In this document: positions 17,574 through 27,485 of the stretch, piece after piece
How the letters are laid out: the number at the start of each line of letters is the position of its first letter
How positions within the stretch are numbered: the first letter of the stretch is position 1
The notes under the pieces: model-generated
What the model saw: the letters and a program-made list of their open reading frames with translations, nothing else
What the model was told of the DNA's origin: nothing
The model's database searches: none
Origin: Acidimicrobiales bacterium
GTDB lineage: Bacteria; Actinomycetota; Acidimicrobiia; Acidimicrobiales; DATDAH01
Reading direction: 5' to 3'
Assembly (NCBI GenBank): GCA_016794585.1
Contig: JAEUJM010000017.1
Location: forward strand, 115,938 to 179,937
DNA length: 64,000 nt
Position numbers and translations under genes: made by a program

Positions 17574-20051
17574 ATGGCGGATGCCACCAACGTCTCCGGT
17601 GCGATCACCGGTTCCGAGAACACCCTGTCGTTCGAGACGGGCAAGCTGGCCGGACTGGCCGACGGCGCCGTCGTCGCCCAGATCGGCGACACCGTGGTGC
17701 TGGTGACGGCCACCGCGGCCAAGAGCGTCCGCGAGGGGATCGACTTCTTCCCCCTCACCGTGGACATCGAAGAGCGCATGTACGCCGCGGGCAAGATCCC
17801 CGGCTCGTTCTTCCGTCGTGAGGGCAAGGCCTCCGACCAGGCCATCCTCACCTGCCGCCTCATCGACCGGCCGCTGCGCCCGTCGTTCCCCGACGGCTTC
17901 CGCAACGAGATCCACATCGTCGGCACCATCCTCGGCGCCGACAAGGTCAACCCGCACGACGTGCTGGCCATCAACGCCGCGTCGGCCGCCCTGTCACTTT
18001 CGGGCATCCCCTTCGAGGGCCCGATCGGCGCCGTCCGCGTCGCCTTCGACGCCACCGGCACCTGGATCCCGCACCCCACCTACCAGGACGGCGACTCCAG
18101 CTCGTTCGAGATGGTCGTGGCCGGCCGCATCGGTGACGACGGCGACGTCGCCATCATGATGGTCGAGGCCGGTGGCACCGAAGCCGCCTGGGAGCTCTAC
18201 GAGGGCGGCGCCCCGAAGGTCACCGAAACCGTCATCGCCGAGGGCCTCGAGGCCTCGAAGACCTGGATCCGCGAGTCCATCGACCTCCAGAACGAGCTGG
18301 TCGAGAAGGTCGGCGGCAAGAAGCCGTCGATCACCTTCACCACCCAGGTCGACTACAGCGACGACATCTACGCCGCCGTGTCCGCCGCCGGCACCGAGCG
18401 CTTGGCCGCCGCCATGGCCATCGCCGACAAGGCCGAGCGTGACGCTGCCGCCGACGCCGCCCGCGACGAGATCGTGGACGAGCTGAGCGAGCAGTTCGCC
18501 GAGGTGGACAACGCCACCAAGCAGATCAAGGCCGCCGTCCGGTCGCTGACCAAGGCCATCGTGCGCAAGCGCATCGTGGAAGAGGGCGTGCGCATCGACG
18601 GTCGTGGCGTGACCGACATCCGGCCCCTCTCGGCCGAGGTCGGCGTGCTGGCCGCGGTCCACGGCTCCGGCCTGTTCCAGCGTGGCGAGACCCAGGTGCT
18701 GAACGTGGCCACCCTGGGCATGCCCCGCATGGAGCAGATGCTCGACACCATCGGCATCGACGACCGCAAGCGGTACATGCACCACTACAACTTCCCGCCC
18801 TTCTCGACGGGTGAGACCGGCTTCATGCGTGGCCCGAAGCGCCGCGAGATCGGCCACGGCCTCCTCGCCGAGCGGGCCCTCGTGCCGGTGATCCCGACCT
18901 CGGCCGAGTTCCCCTACACGCTGCGCACCGTCTCCGACGTGCTGTCGTCGAACGGCTCGACGTCGATGGCGTCGGTGTGTGGCTCGACGCTGTCGCTGAT
19001 GGACGCCGGTGTCCCGATCAAGGCCCCCGTGGCCGGCATCGCCATGGGCCTCGTCTACGCCGAGGGCAAGTACACCGCCCTCACCGACATCCTCGGTGCC
19101 GAGGACGCCTTCGGCGACATGGACTTCAAGGTCGCCGGCACCGCCGAGTTCGTGACGGCGCTGCAGCTCGACACCAAGATCTCGGGCCTGCCCGCCGAGG
19201 TGCTGGGCAAGGCGCTCGATCAGGCGAAGGACGCTCGCCTCAAGATCCTCGAGGTCATGACCACGGCCATCCCCGCCCCGCGCGACGAGGTCGGCCCGAC
19301 CGCACCGAAGATCACCAGCTTCGAGATCCCGATCGACAAGATCGGCGAGGTCATCGGCCCCAAGGGCAAGGTCATCAACGCCATCCAGCAGGAGACCGGC
19401 GCCGACATCAGCGTCGACGACGACGGCACGGTCGGCACGGTGAGCATCGGCTCGAACGACAGCGGCGTGGTGGCCGAGGCCGAGCGCCAGATCCGCCTCA
19501 TCCTGAACCCGCCCACCGCCGAGGTGGGCCAGGTGTACCAGGGCAAGGTGGTCAACATCACCAAGTTCGGCGCCTTCGTCAACATCCTCCCCGGGCGTGA
19601 CGGCCTGGTCCACATCTCCAAGCTCGGCGGCGGCAAGCGCATCGACCGGGTCGAGGACGTGGTCGATCTCGGCGACGAGATCGAGGTCCGGGTCGACGAC
19701 GTCGATCCCAACGGCAAGGTCTCGCTGAGTCCGGCCGACGCCCCGCCCTCGTCGGGTGGAGGCGGTGGCCGTGACCGTGGCGACCGCGACGATCGTGGTG
19801 GCGCCCGCGCCAGCGACCGTCCCCGTGGCCGTGACCGCGAGGACCGTCCGGCCCGTGACCGCGACAGCGGCGGCGCCGAGTCGTCCTCGGACAGCGGCAG
19901 CGGTGCCGTGGCCGTGTCCTTCGAGGACGCGTTCGAAGAGGAGCTCCGCGAGGAGTTCGGCGACCTCGGCCCGACCGAGGCCCCCCGCTCCGGTGACGGT
20001 GGCGGGCGGGGCCGTGGCGGCGACCGCGGTCGCCGCGGCGGTCGTCGCTGA
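17574..20051 (+). CDS. pnp: Polyribonucleotide nucleotidyltransferase (PNPase)
   Basis: 825 residues. PNPase degrades RNA 3-prime to 5-prime using phosphate. Two RNase PH domains (about 10-230 and 330-560) separated by an alpha-helical linker, then KH (about 575-640, IGEVIGPKGKVINAIQQETG) and S1 (about 650-720, GKVVNITKFGAFVNI). Beyond the usual end is a tail of about 100 residues: Arg/Asp/Gly-rich, an acidic segment (FEEELREEFGDLG), and a terminal run of GRGG/RRGG. AGGAGG at 17561-17566 fixes the ATG at 17574; an ATG-like start at 17454 would lie in the leader. Confidence 0.96.
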   Translation: MADATNVSGAITGSENTLSFETGKLAGLADGAVVAQIGDTVVLVTATAAKSVREGIDFFPLTVDIEERMYAAGKIPGSFFRREGKASDQAILTCRLIDRPLRPSFPDGFRNEIHIVGTILGADKVNPHDVLAINAASAALSLSGIPFEGPIGAVRVAFDATGTWIPHPTYQDGDSSSFEMVVAGRIGDDGDVAIMMVEAGGTEAAWELYEGGAPKVTETVIAEGLEASKTWIRESIDLQNELVEKVGGKKPSITFTTQVDYSDDIYAAVSAAGTERLAAAMAIADKAERDAAADAARDEIVDELSEQFAEVDNATKQIKAAVRSLTKAIVRKRIVEEGVRIDGRGVTDIRPLSAEVGVLAAVHGSGLFQRGETQVLNVATLGMPRMEQMLDTIGIDDRKRYMHHYNFPPFSTGETGFMRGPKRREIGHGLLAERALVPVIPTSAEFPYTLRTVSDVLSSNGSTSMASVCGSTLSLMDAGVPIKAPVAGIAMGLVYAEGKYTALTDILGAEDAFGDMDFKVAGTAEFVTALQLDTKISGLPAEVLGKALDQAKDARLKILEVMTTAIPAPRDEVGPTAPKITSFEIPIDKIGEVIGPKGKVINAIQQETGADISVDDDGTVGTVSIGSNDSGVVAEAERQIRLILNPPTAEVGQVYQGKVVNITKFGAFVNILPGRDGLVHISKLGGGKRIDRVEDVVDLGDEIEVRVDDVDPNGKVSLSPADAPPSSGGGGGRDRGDRDDRGGARASDRPRGRDREDRPARDRDSGGAESSSDSGSGAVAVSFEDAFEEELREEFGDLGPTEAPRSGDGGGRGRGGDRGRRGGRR

Positions 20052-20074
20052 GCACCACCCGGTCTTCGGACCAG

Positions 20075-21361
20075 GTGCCCGGCAACGGGCACCGGGACGG
20101 CACGTCGGCTCCGGCCGACGATGCCGTCCGCACCACCACGCTCGACAACGGCATCCGCGTGGTCACCGAGCAGATGGATTCCGTCCGCTCGGTGGCCACC
20201 GGTGTCTGGGTCGGCGTGGGGGCGCGTGACGAGGACGAGGCTCTCAGCGGGGCGTCGCACTTCCTCGAGCACCTGCTCTTCAAGGGGACCGCGTCCCGTT
20301 CCGCCCAGGACATCGCCGAGTCGGTCGACGCGGTCGGTGGCGAGATGAACGCCTTCACCACGAAGGAGTACACCGCCTACTACACCCGTCTGCCGGCCAC
20401 CTCGGTGGCCTTCGGCCTCGAGCTCCTGGCCGACGTCATCTCGGCCCCGGCCTTCCGCCCCGACGAGGTCGACGCCGAGCGCCAGGTCATCCTCGAGGAG
20501 ATCCTCATGAACGAGGACACCCCCGACGACCGGGTGCACACCCTGGTGTTCGAGGCCCGCTACCCCGACCACCCCCTGGGCCGCGAGGTGCTGGGCAGCC
20601 CCGACACCATCGAGTCCATGTCCCGCGAGCAGATCGCCGGGTTCCATGGGCACCACTACCGCCCGGAGAACCTCGTGGTGGCCGCCGCCGGCCTGCTCGA
20701 CCACGACGAGGTCGTGGCCCACGTCGAGGCCGGATTCGGCGGCCTCCCCGCCGGCACCCGCCCCGAGCGCACCGCGCCCTCGGCGCCGCCGCTGGCGGAG
20801 GCGGTGGTCCGGCGGCCGACCGAGCAGGTCCACCTGGCGTTGGCCTGGCCGGGGCTGTCCTACGACGACCCCGACCGCTATGCCCTCTCGGTGGCCAACC
20901 ACGTCCTCGGTGGTGGCACCGCCAGCCGGCTGTTCCAGGAGGTCCGCGAGAAGCGGGGCTTGGCCTACGCCGTCTACTCGTCGCCGTCCGCGTACGTCGA
21001 CACGGGTGTGGTGCTGGCCTACCTCGGCACCGCGCCGTCACGGGTCGCGGAGGCCGTCTCGGTCGTGGACGACGTGGTCGACGGCCTCGTGGGCGACGGC
21101 CTCACCGACAAGGAGCTCGACGTCGCCCGCGGCTACCTCGAAGGGTCGCTGGTGCTCGGTCTCGAGGACAGCAGCAGCCGCATGGGGCGCATCGGCAGCA
21201 ACGTCTGCATCCGCGGCCGCGTCACCCCCATCGAAGAGCACGTCGAGCGCATCCGGGCCGTCACCCACGACGACGTTCGCCGCGTGGTCGAGCGCGTCTT
21301 CACCGGTGGGCGCACGCTCGCCGCGGTCGGCCCGGTCGACGCCGACGACCTACCGCGCTGA
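20075..21361 (+). CDS. M16-family zinc peptidase (pitrilysin/PepR-like)
   Basis: 428 residues. The inverted zinc motif HFLEH lies at about residues 62-66 and the distal Glu ligand some 75 residues on (within EYTAYYTRLPATS to LEEILMNED). The second half is the inactive M16 repeat with GGGTASRLFQEVREKRGLAY near 280. Genes of this type regularly follow pnp in actinobacteria. Starts with GTG 23 bases after pnp. Natural substrate unknown; processing-peptidase-like activity is assumed from the family. Confidence 0.88.
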   Translation: MPGNGHRDGTSAPADDAVRTTTLDNGIRVVTEQMDSVRSVATGVWVGVGARDEDEALSGASHFLEHLLFKGTASRSAQDIAESVDAVGGEMNAFTTKEYTAYYTRLPATSVAFGLELLADVISAPAFRPDEVDAERQVILEEILMNEDTPDDRVHTLVFEARYPDHPLGREVLGSPDTIESMSREQIAGFHGHHYRPENLVVAAAGLLDHDEVVAHVEAGFGGLPAGTRPERTAPSAPPLAEAVVRRPTEQVHLALAWPGLSYDDPDRYALSVANHVLGGGTASRLFQEVREKRGLAYAVYSSPSAYVDTGVVLAYLGTAPSRVAEAVSVVDDVVDGLVGDGLTDKELDVARGYLEGSLVLGLEDSSSRMGRIGSNVCIRGRVTPIEEHVERIRAVTHDDVRRVVERVFTGGRTLAAVGPVDADDLPR

Positions 21362-21370
21362 CCGCCCCGG

Positions 21371-21376
21371 TAGCGT
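21371..21376 (+). promoter_or_regulatory. -10 element (TAGCGT), probable leaderless dapB promoter
   Basis: TAGCGT, seven bases, then the dapB ATG at 21384. The element begins ten bases after the stop of the peptidase gene. Confidence 0.6.
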
Positions 21377-21383
21377 CGGGTCC

Positions 21384-22151
21384 ATGACGATCCGGGTGGG
21401 TGTGTTCGGCGCCGGTGGGCGGATGGGGACGACGGTCTGCTCGGCGGTGGCCGCCGACCCCGACCTCGAGCTCGTCGCCGCCGTGGACCCGCATCACGCC
21501 GGCGAGGACATCGAGGGCGTCACGGTTGCCGCCGGGCCCGACGCGCTGGCCGCGGCGGGAGCCGAGGTGGTCGTGGACTTCACCGTGCTCGACGCCGCCC
21601 GGGAGAACCTCCACTGGCTGGCCGAGCACGGGATGCACGCCGTCGTGGGCACCACTGGGTTCAGCGACGACGACCTCGCTTCGCTCCGGGCCGCGTTCAC
21701 CGCCAGCAACTGCTTCATCGCCCCGAACTTCGCCATCGGCGCGGTCTTGATGATGCGCTTCGCCGAGCTCGCCGCGCCCCACTTCGAGACCGCCGAGATC
21801 ATCGAGCTCCACCACGACGCCAAGATCGACGCGCCCTCGGGCACGGCGATGCGCACCGCCGAGCGCATGGCCGCGGCGTCGGGGGAGTGGGGCGAGGACC
21901 CCACGACCAAGACGGTGGTCGAGGGCGCCCGCGGCGGCGTGGCCGTGGGCGGCATCCACGTCCATTCGGTGCGCCTGCGCGGGCTCGTCGCCCATCAGGA
22001 GGTGCTCCTCGGCACCCAGGGCGAGACCCTCAGCATCCGCCACGACAGCTACGACCGGTCCTCGTTCATGCCGGGCGTCGTCCTGGCCTGCAAGCAGGTC
22101 GCCCACCACCCCGGCGTCACCATCGGGCTCGAGGTGCTGCTCGAGGGATAG
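21384..22151 (+). CDS. dapB: 4-hydroxy-tetrahydrodipicolinate reductase
   Basis: 255 residues. DapB reduces hydroxy-tetrahydrodipicolinate with NAD(P)H in the diaminopimelate pathway. Rossmann motif GVFGAGGRMG near residue 6, catalytic HHDAKIDAPSGTA near 146, and GGIHVHSVRLRG in the C-terminal part. ATG at 21384 sits behind the -10 element; earlier frames belong to the peptidase gene. It converges on the secreted protein genes with a 25-base gap. Confidence 0.96.
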   Translation: MTIRVGVFGAGGRMGTTVCSAVAADPDLELVAAVDPHHAGEDIEGVTVAAGPDALAAAGAEVVVDFTVLDAARENLHWLAEHGMHAVVGTTGFSDDDLASLRAAFTASNCFIAPNFAIGAVLMMRFAELAAPHFETAEIIELHHDAKIDAPSGTAMRTAERMAAASGEWGEDPTTKTVVEGARGGVAVGGIHVHSVRLRGLVAHQEVLLGTQGETLSIRHDSYDRSSFMPGVVLACKQVAHHPGVTIGLEVLLEG

Positions 22152-22176
22152 CGATCGGGCGGTCCTCGCCCGTGGC

Positions 22177-24843
22177 TCAGGGCCCGATGCGGCCGGAGGC
22201 CACCGCGGTGGCGCCGGCCTGGACCGGGACCGGGGTGGCGTCTTCGTAGGTGGCGGCGTCGTTCCAGTACTCCTGGGGTCGGGCCCCGGTGGGATCCACG
22301 AACGTCACCCGGTAGACCCCCGGGGCCAGGCCGGCGATCGAGTACGAGCCGTCCGCACCGGTGAGGGTCCCGCCGGCGATCCCCGTGGCCCCGATGGCCA
22401 CGACCCAGATGCCGGGGAGGCGGTCGCCCGCCGGCGCGTCGCCGACGGCGCCGACGATGCGCCCGGTCGAGTCGGCGAGCTCGGCGTCGACCGTGCCGGG
22501 GGCGATGACGGTGTCGGCCTCGGCGAGGGCGTGATAGGGGCGGTCGTCGTGCCACTCCATGGGGTACCGGCCGCTCGGATCCAGGAAGATCAGCTGGTAG
22601 CCACCTTCCGGCAGGCCGAGGGCGTAGTCGCCGTCGGCGTCGGTGGTGGCCGTGGCCACGAGTGAGTAGTCCGCCGCCGAGAGCGCGACCACCCAGATCC
22701 CGGACAGCGGGGACCCCGTCTCGTCGGTGACGTGTCCGACCAGGGTCGACCCGCCCGGGTTCGGCGCCTGCGCCGGCAGCTCGACGTCGGCGACGGCGGT
22801 GCCGCCCGCGGTGACGGCCACCGGCGTCGCGGTGGCCGCGTCGGGCACGCCGGCGTGGAAGCGGGAGGCGTGCGACCCCGTGGGATCGAGGTGGGCCGTC
22901 TTGTAGGACCGGACCGGCAGCGGGCCGGTCGTGTACCGGCCGGCCTCGTCGGCGATCGCCCCCGCGACCGGCGCCCCGGTCACGGCGTCGAGCATGACGG
23001 ACCAGGCGCCGGGGATCGGCGCCCCGGAGCCTTCGCTGGTGACGGTGCCGGTGACCGTGCCCCGGAGAGGCTCCATCGTGCCCACGACATCGGTCGGCGC
23101 ACCGGCGTCCACGTTCAGGGTGGTCGGTGCGCCGACGAAGCCCGACCGGTGCTGCCCGCTCATGCCGAGCAGGTAGACGAGATAGGACCCCGGCGGCACC
23201 GAGGCCGAGAAGCCTCCGTCGGCGCCGGTCACCACGCCGTCGGCGAGGGCGTACCCGTCGGCCCGAAGCACGGCGACGCCGGCGCCCGCGATCGGCAGGC
23301 CGCTGGCCCGGTCGACGACCGTGCCCGTGATCCCGGTCGGAGTGCCGGCCATCGCGTCCATGCCGTCCGCCAAGGCGTCGACGTCGAGGTCGCCCGCCTC
23401 GAACGGGACCACGCGGTACGTCCCGGCGCCGGAGACGGTGAGGACGGGCTCGCCGGCGGGCGTGATCTCGGTGAAGTAGCGGTTGGCGTTGGGCAGTCCC
23501 CAGGTGGCGACCCAGTTCCCGCCGCTCAGCCGTCGGGCCGATCCGGTCCCGCCCGAGTACACGGCACGGGGGTCCGAGACGACCTCGACCACGGTGGCCA
23601 GCCGCTCCTCCAGGTCCAAGGCGAAGCGCAGCACCCGGGGCCGGCGATCCTGGTCCGAGGAGCCGTTGTCCATCACGCTGATGGTGCCGTCGGGCCAGAA
23701 GCGCGGATCGTGCTGGCCGGCGAAGAGGTTGACCACCTCGGCGGGGTCGAGGATGCGGGTGCCGTCCGACACGCGCAGGCTCTCCGGACGGTCGGTACCC
23801 CCGAGCTTCCAGCGGATCTCGTCGGTGGCCAGGTCGACGGCGTAGATGGCATCGAGGCTGCGGGCCGACCACACCACGCCGCCGTCACCGTCGGGCTCGA
23901 CCGCGTTGACGTGGGCGAAGTTGCCCGACTTGTACGGGGCCGGGACCATCTCGGACACGTCGATGTGATCCTCGGTCCGCCAGACCCAGTCCTCGTCGTC
24001 GTTCTCGTCGAGGGCGACGAACCGGGCCTCCTCCTCGAGGCCGCGGTCGGAGGTGACGTACTCGAACCCCACGAGGCGCCCGTCGGGCAGGCGCTGGAGG
24101 TCGTGGTGGTCGAGCACGTGGTCGACGGTCCGGTGGACGGTGCCGTCCCAGTTCCAGAACGTGTAGTAGTCGCCGCCCGCTTCCGAGGAGACCAATTGCC
24201 CGTCGATCACCTTGGCGTCGGTCGGCCGACGTGGCGCCCGGTCGAGCCACCAGACGGGCGTGCCCTCGGCGTTGAACACCACGATGAAGGTCGTCCAGGT
24301 GACCAGGTAGTGGGCCGCCTGGGGTGTGCCCGCCACCGTGGCCGTGAACGCCGGGAAGGACGCCGGCAGGCAGCGGAGGTGGTAGGTGGCCAGGGTCGCG
24401 GCGGGAGCGGCGACCGCCGCGACCTCGAGCCGCACGGCGGTCGTGGCGGGCGACGTCATGGTGTAGGTGAAGTTCCCGCGCAGGAGCGTCGGCGCCGGCG
24501 CCGCCGGACCCAGCGCCACGGCCCGCACCTGCGTGTCGGCCCCGACCGAGCCCGAGAAGGTGACGGTCTGACCGGCGACACAGCGCAGCACGTAGTCGTG
24601 GCGTTCGGGGGCGAAGGGGAGGTTCAGCGGGGTCGGTGACGCCGACAGGGACGTGAGGCCGGTGGCGGGCACGGGCGCGAGCCGTGCGGGGCCGATCCTC
24701 GCGGTGGTCGCCGCGTCGGCGGCGTGCGCTGCGGGTACGCCTGGGCGCCACGCGACGAGGAGGACGAGCAGTATGAGGAGGACGAGGGGGGCGGCCGTCG
24801 GGCGCAGCGAGGCGGTTCGGCGGACGTCGTTCGCGGGGGTCAT
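22177..24843 (-). CDS. Secreted arylsulfotransferase-like propeller protein with four repeat domains (downstream paralogue)
   Basis: 888 residues. N-terminal signal peptide (hydrophobic VLLILLVLLVAW, AHAA cleavage region near residue 40). Residues about 45-150 form a beta domain; about 155-510 resemble the arylsulfotransferase (ASST) beta-propeller, with VFNAEGTPVWW, HHDLQRLPDGRLVGFE, DWVWRTEDHID, HVNAVEPDGDGGVVWSAR, WKLGG, GQHDPRFWPDGTISVMDNG. Three His of the family (HHD, HVN, QHD) are present. Residues about 520-888 are four carboxypeptidase-regulatory-like repeats, each with a DP(T/S)G motif, ending EYWND. Role outside the cell is unknown. Lies 14 bases behind its paralogue, same strand. 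Confidence 0.8.
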   Translation of the reverse strand: MTPANDVRRTASLRPTAAPLVLLILLVLLVAWRPGVPAAHAADAATTARIGPARLAPVPATGLTSLSASPTPLNLPFAPERHDYVLRCVAGQTVTFSGSVGADTQVRAVALGPAAPAPTLLRGNFTYTMTSPATTAVRLEVAAVAAPAATLATYHLRCLPASFPAFTATVAGTPQAAHYLVTWTTFIVVFNAEGTPVWWLDRAPRRPTDAKVIDGQLVSSEAGGDYYTFWNWDGTVHRTVDHVLDHHDLQRLPDGRLVGFEYVTSDRGLEEEARFVALDENDDEDWVWRTEDHIDVSEMVPAPYKSGNFAHVNAVEPDGDGGVVWSARSLDAIYAVDLATDEIRWKLGGTDRPESLRVSDGTRILDPAEVVNLFAGQHDPRFWPDGTISVMDNGSSDQDRRPRVLRFALDLEERLATVVEVVSDPRAVYSGGTGSARRLSGGNWVATWGLPNANRYFTEITPAGEPVLTVSGAGTYRVVPFEAGDLDVDALADGMDAMAGTPTGITGTVVDRASGLPIAGAGVAVLRADGYALADGVVTGADGGFSASVPPGSYLVYLLGMSGQHRSGFVGAPTTLNVDAGAPTDVVGTMEPLRGTVTGTVTSEGSGAPIPGAWSVMLDAVTGAPVAGAIADEAGRYTTGPLPVRSYKTAHLDPTGSHASRFHAGVPDAATATPVAVTAGGTAVADVELPAQAPNPGGSTLVGHVTDETGSPLSGIWVVALSAADYSLVATATTDADGDYALGLPEGGYQLIFLDPSGRYPMEWHDDRPYHALAEADTVIAPGTVDAELADSTGRIVGAVGDAPAGDRLPGIWVVAIGATGIAGGTLTGADGSYSIAGLAPGVYRVTFVDPTGARPQEYWNDAATYEDATPVPVQAGATAVASGRIGP

Positions 24844-24857
24844 CGGCGGGGTCCGGG

Positions 24858-27485
24858 TCAGGGCGAGGCGACGAGCGACACGTCGACGGTGGCGTGGTCG
24901 CCCGCGGCGAGCGCGATGGGGTCGGCGGTGTCGTAGGTCGAGTGGTCGTTCCAGTATTGCTGGAGGTGGCCGCCGGCGGGATGCACGACCGTCGCCCGGT
25001 AGGTCCCCGGTGGCAGTCCGTCGATGCGGTAGGTGCCGTCGGTCGCGGTGACGGCACCGCCGGCGATGCCCGTCGGCCCGATGGCGACCACCCAGGCGCC
25101 GTCCAACGGCTCGCCGCTGGCGCGGTCGGTGATCACGCCGCTGAAGATCGCGGTGGTCACGTCGAGGGCGGCGTTGGTCGCCGCCGGGGCGGTGACCGCG
25201 GCGGCCTGCGCCAGCCCGTAGTAGGGCACGTCGTCGTGCCACTCCTGTGCGTGGCGCCCGGAGGGATCCACGAAGGCGAGGAAGTACCCCGCCGGGGGCA
25301 CGCTCATCGAGTACTGCCCTGAGCCGTCGGTCGTCGCGAGCTTGGCGAGCGAGTAGTCGGCGGCTCGGAGCGCCGCCACGAGCACGCCGCTGACGGGGTC
25401 GCCGGTGCCGCTCTCGGTCACGACGCCGGTCAGTGGATGTGCACCTGCGGCCGGCGACTGCGCCGGCATGGTCACGCTCGCCGTGGCCGTGGTGCCGGCG
25501 GTCACGACGACCCGGGTGCCGAGCGAGGGGTCGCTCGTGTCGGCGTAGAACTGGCTGGCATGGGCCGCGGGCGGGTCCACGTAGGCGACGAGCCGGTTGC
25601 CCGGAGTGAGACCGTCGATCGAGAATTGGCCGGCCGCATCGGTGAGGACGCCTCGCCCCGGCATGCCGGTCGCCGCGTTGAGCTCGATGGCGAGGGCACC
25701 GCTGATGGGAGCGCCCGTGGTCCGATCCGTGACCGAGCCGGCGATCGACCCCCGGGTCGAGGTCAGCGCCACGTCCGCGGCGGCCGGGTCGCCGGTGTCC
25801 ACCGTGACGGGCGTGGGCCCGCCGGAGAACCCGGCCTGGTGTGCCCCGGTGGGGTCGATGCCGTACACGAAGTAGGTGCCGGGGGACGCCTCCGCCCGGA
25901 AGCTGCCGGCGCCGTCGGCGACGGCACTCCCCGCGAGGGAGAAGTCCGTCGTGCGCAACAGGGCCACCCACGCGCCCGGGATCGGAGCGCCGGTGGCGGC
26001 GTCCGTGGCCAGTCCCGAGACGCCCGGTGGGGTTCCCATCATCTCGTCGAAACCGTCGTGCAGGTCGTCGGTGTCGATCTCCCCGGGCTCGGCGGGGACC
26101 GCCCGGTAGCTGTCCAGGCCGGTCACGGTGAGGACGGGGGTGCCGCTGGGCGTGAGCTCGGTGAAGTAGCGGTTGGCCCCGTCGAGGCCGAAGCCCCACT
26201 CCGCGACCCAGTTGCCGCCGCTCAGGCGGCGGCCCGAGCCCACACCGCCCGAGTAACCGGCCCGGGCATCGCTCACCACCTCGACGGGCGTGGCGACCCG
26301 GGTGTCGAGGTCGATGTCGAAGCGCAGGATCCGGGGCCTCCGCTCGAGAGCCGAGGAGCCGTTGTCGAGCACGCTCAGGGTGCCGTCGCCGAGGATCCGG
26401 GCATCGTTCGGGCCCGCCAGCATGTTCTGGACCTCGATCGGGGTGAGGAGGCGCGTGCCGTTCCACACGCCGAGGCTGGCGGGTGTGTCCGTGCCGCCCA
26501 GCTTCCACGCGATCTCGCCGGTCGTCGCGTCGACGGAGTAGACGGCATCGAGGTTCCGGGCCGTGAACACCACGTGGTCGTCGCCGTCGGGCTCGACCGC
26601 CACGACGTGGGCGAACGTGGACTTGTACCCGGCCGGAACGAACTCGCTCGGTGACAGGTGGTCCTCGGTCCGCCACGCCCAGGTCTCGTCGCCGGCGCCG
26701 TCCAGGGCGACCAGCCGAGCCTCCTCGAGCAGGCCGCGGGCGGAGTTGACGCACTGGAACCCGAGCAGGTCGCCGTCCGGGGTCGCCTGGAGGTCGTGGA
26801 GGTCCAGCCCGTGCTCGACGGTGCGGGTGGGCGTGCCGTTCCAGGACCGGAAGACGTAGGGGTTCCCGGGACCGGGCGTCGTCGGGCAGCTCGCGGCGGC
26901 GGAGGTGGTCGACACCATTTGGTGGTCGACGATCTTGGCGTCGAACGATCCTGGGCTGCGCAGCCACCACACGGGGGTCCCCTCGGCGTTGAGGACGGTC
27001 ACGTAGCTGCCCGTGACGAGGTAGTACGCGGCCTGGGGTGTTCCGGTCACCGACGCCGTGTACTGCGGGAAGTCGGGCGGCAGGCAGCGGACCCGATAGG
27101 TGGCGAGGATCGTGCCGGGGGCTGCGGTGGCGCTCACCTCCAGGCGCACCGCCTGCACGCCCGGCGCGGGGAGCACATAGGTGAACGGCCCGGTGAGGCG
27201 TGTCGGACCGCCGGCCTCCGGTCCCAACGGCACCGCGCGCAGCTCATGGCCGGCGGCCAGGGTGCCGGTCAGCGTCACTGCGTGGTCCTGGCAGCGCACC
27301 ACGTAGTCGACGCTGCCCGCGGAGAACGCATGGTCGAGCCCGGCGGGCACCGCGCTCAGGGAGGTCAGCCCCGTCGGGTCCTCCGCGGCCACCGGCGTGA
27401 CGGTGGAGGGGTCGGCGACGAGCAGGGCCAGCACGGCCACGACGGCCACGAGCACCGCGATCGGCCGCAGGGCGCGGGTCGGCAA
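24858..27485 (-). CDS. Secreted arylsulfotransferase-like propeller protein with four repeat domains (upstream paralogue)
   Basis: 875 residues, same architecture as its neighbour: signal peptide (ALRPIAVLVAVVAVLALLVA), a beta domain, an ASST-like propeller (VLNAEGTPVWWLR, LHDLQATPDGDLLGFQ, ETWAWRTEDHL, HVVAVEPDGDDHVVF, WKLGG, GPNDARILGDGTLSVLDNG) and four repeat domains with EWHDD and QYWNDHSTYD motifs. The third His motif QHD of the paralogue is PND here, so a catalytic-site His may be lost. Cys pairs (CQDH...CLP and CPTTPG...FQCVN) could form disulfides. The best start is TTG at 27485, which yields the signal peptide; this is the first gene of a two-gene operon. Confidence 0.76.
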   Translation of the reverse strand: MPTRALRPIAVLVAVVAVLALLVADPSTVTPVAAEDPTGLTSLSAVPAGLDHAFSAGSVDYVVRCQDHAVTLTGTLAAGHELRAVPLGPEAGGPTRLTGPFTYVLPAPGVQAVRLEVSATAAPGTILATYRVRCLPPDFPQYTASVTGTPQAAYYLVTGSYVTVLNAEGTPVWWLRSPGSFDAKIVDHQMVSTTSAAASCPTTPGPGNPYVFRSWNGTPTRTVEHGLDLHDLQATPDGDLLGFQCVNSARGLLEEARLVALDGAGDETWAWRTEDHLSPSEFVPAGYKSTFAHVVAVEPDGDDHVVFTARNLDAVYSVDATTGEIAWKLGGTDTPASLGVWNGTRLLTPIEVQNMLAGPNDARILGDGTLSVLDNGSSALERRPRILRFDIDLDTRVATPVEVVSDARAGYSGGVGSGRRLSGGNWVAEWGFGLDGANRYFTELTPSGTPVLTVTGLDSYRAVPAEPGEIDTDDLHDGFDEMMGTPPGVSGLATDAATGAPIPGAWVALLRTTDFSLAGSAVADGAGSFRAEASPGTYFVYGIDPTGAHQAGFSGGPTPVTVDTGDPAAADVALTSTRGSIAGSVTDRTTGAPISGALAIELNAATGMPGRGVLTDAAGQFSIDGLTPGNRLVAYVDPPAAHASQFYADTSDPSLGTRVVVTAGTTATASVTMPAQSPAAGAHPLTGVVTESGTGDPVSGVLVAALRAADYSLAKLATTDGSGQYSMSVPPAGYFLAFVDPSGRHAQEWHDDVPYYGLAQAAAVTAPAATNAALDVTTAIFSGVITDRASGEPLDGAWVVAIGPTGIAGGAVTATDGTYRIDGLPPGTYRATVVHPAGGHLQQYWNDHSTYDTADPIALAAGDHATVDVSLVASP

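Noticed and set aside
22177..26970. Single 1597-residue minus-strand frame spanning both ASST-like genes
   Set aside because: The frame runs through because of GC bias. Two separate genes, each with its own signal peptide and start, explain the region; the second gene in fact occupies another frame.
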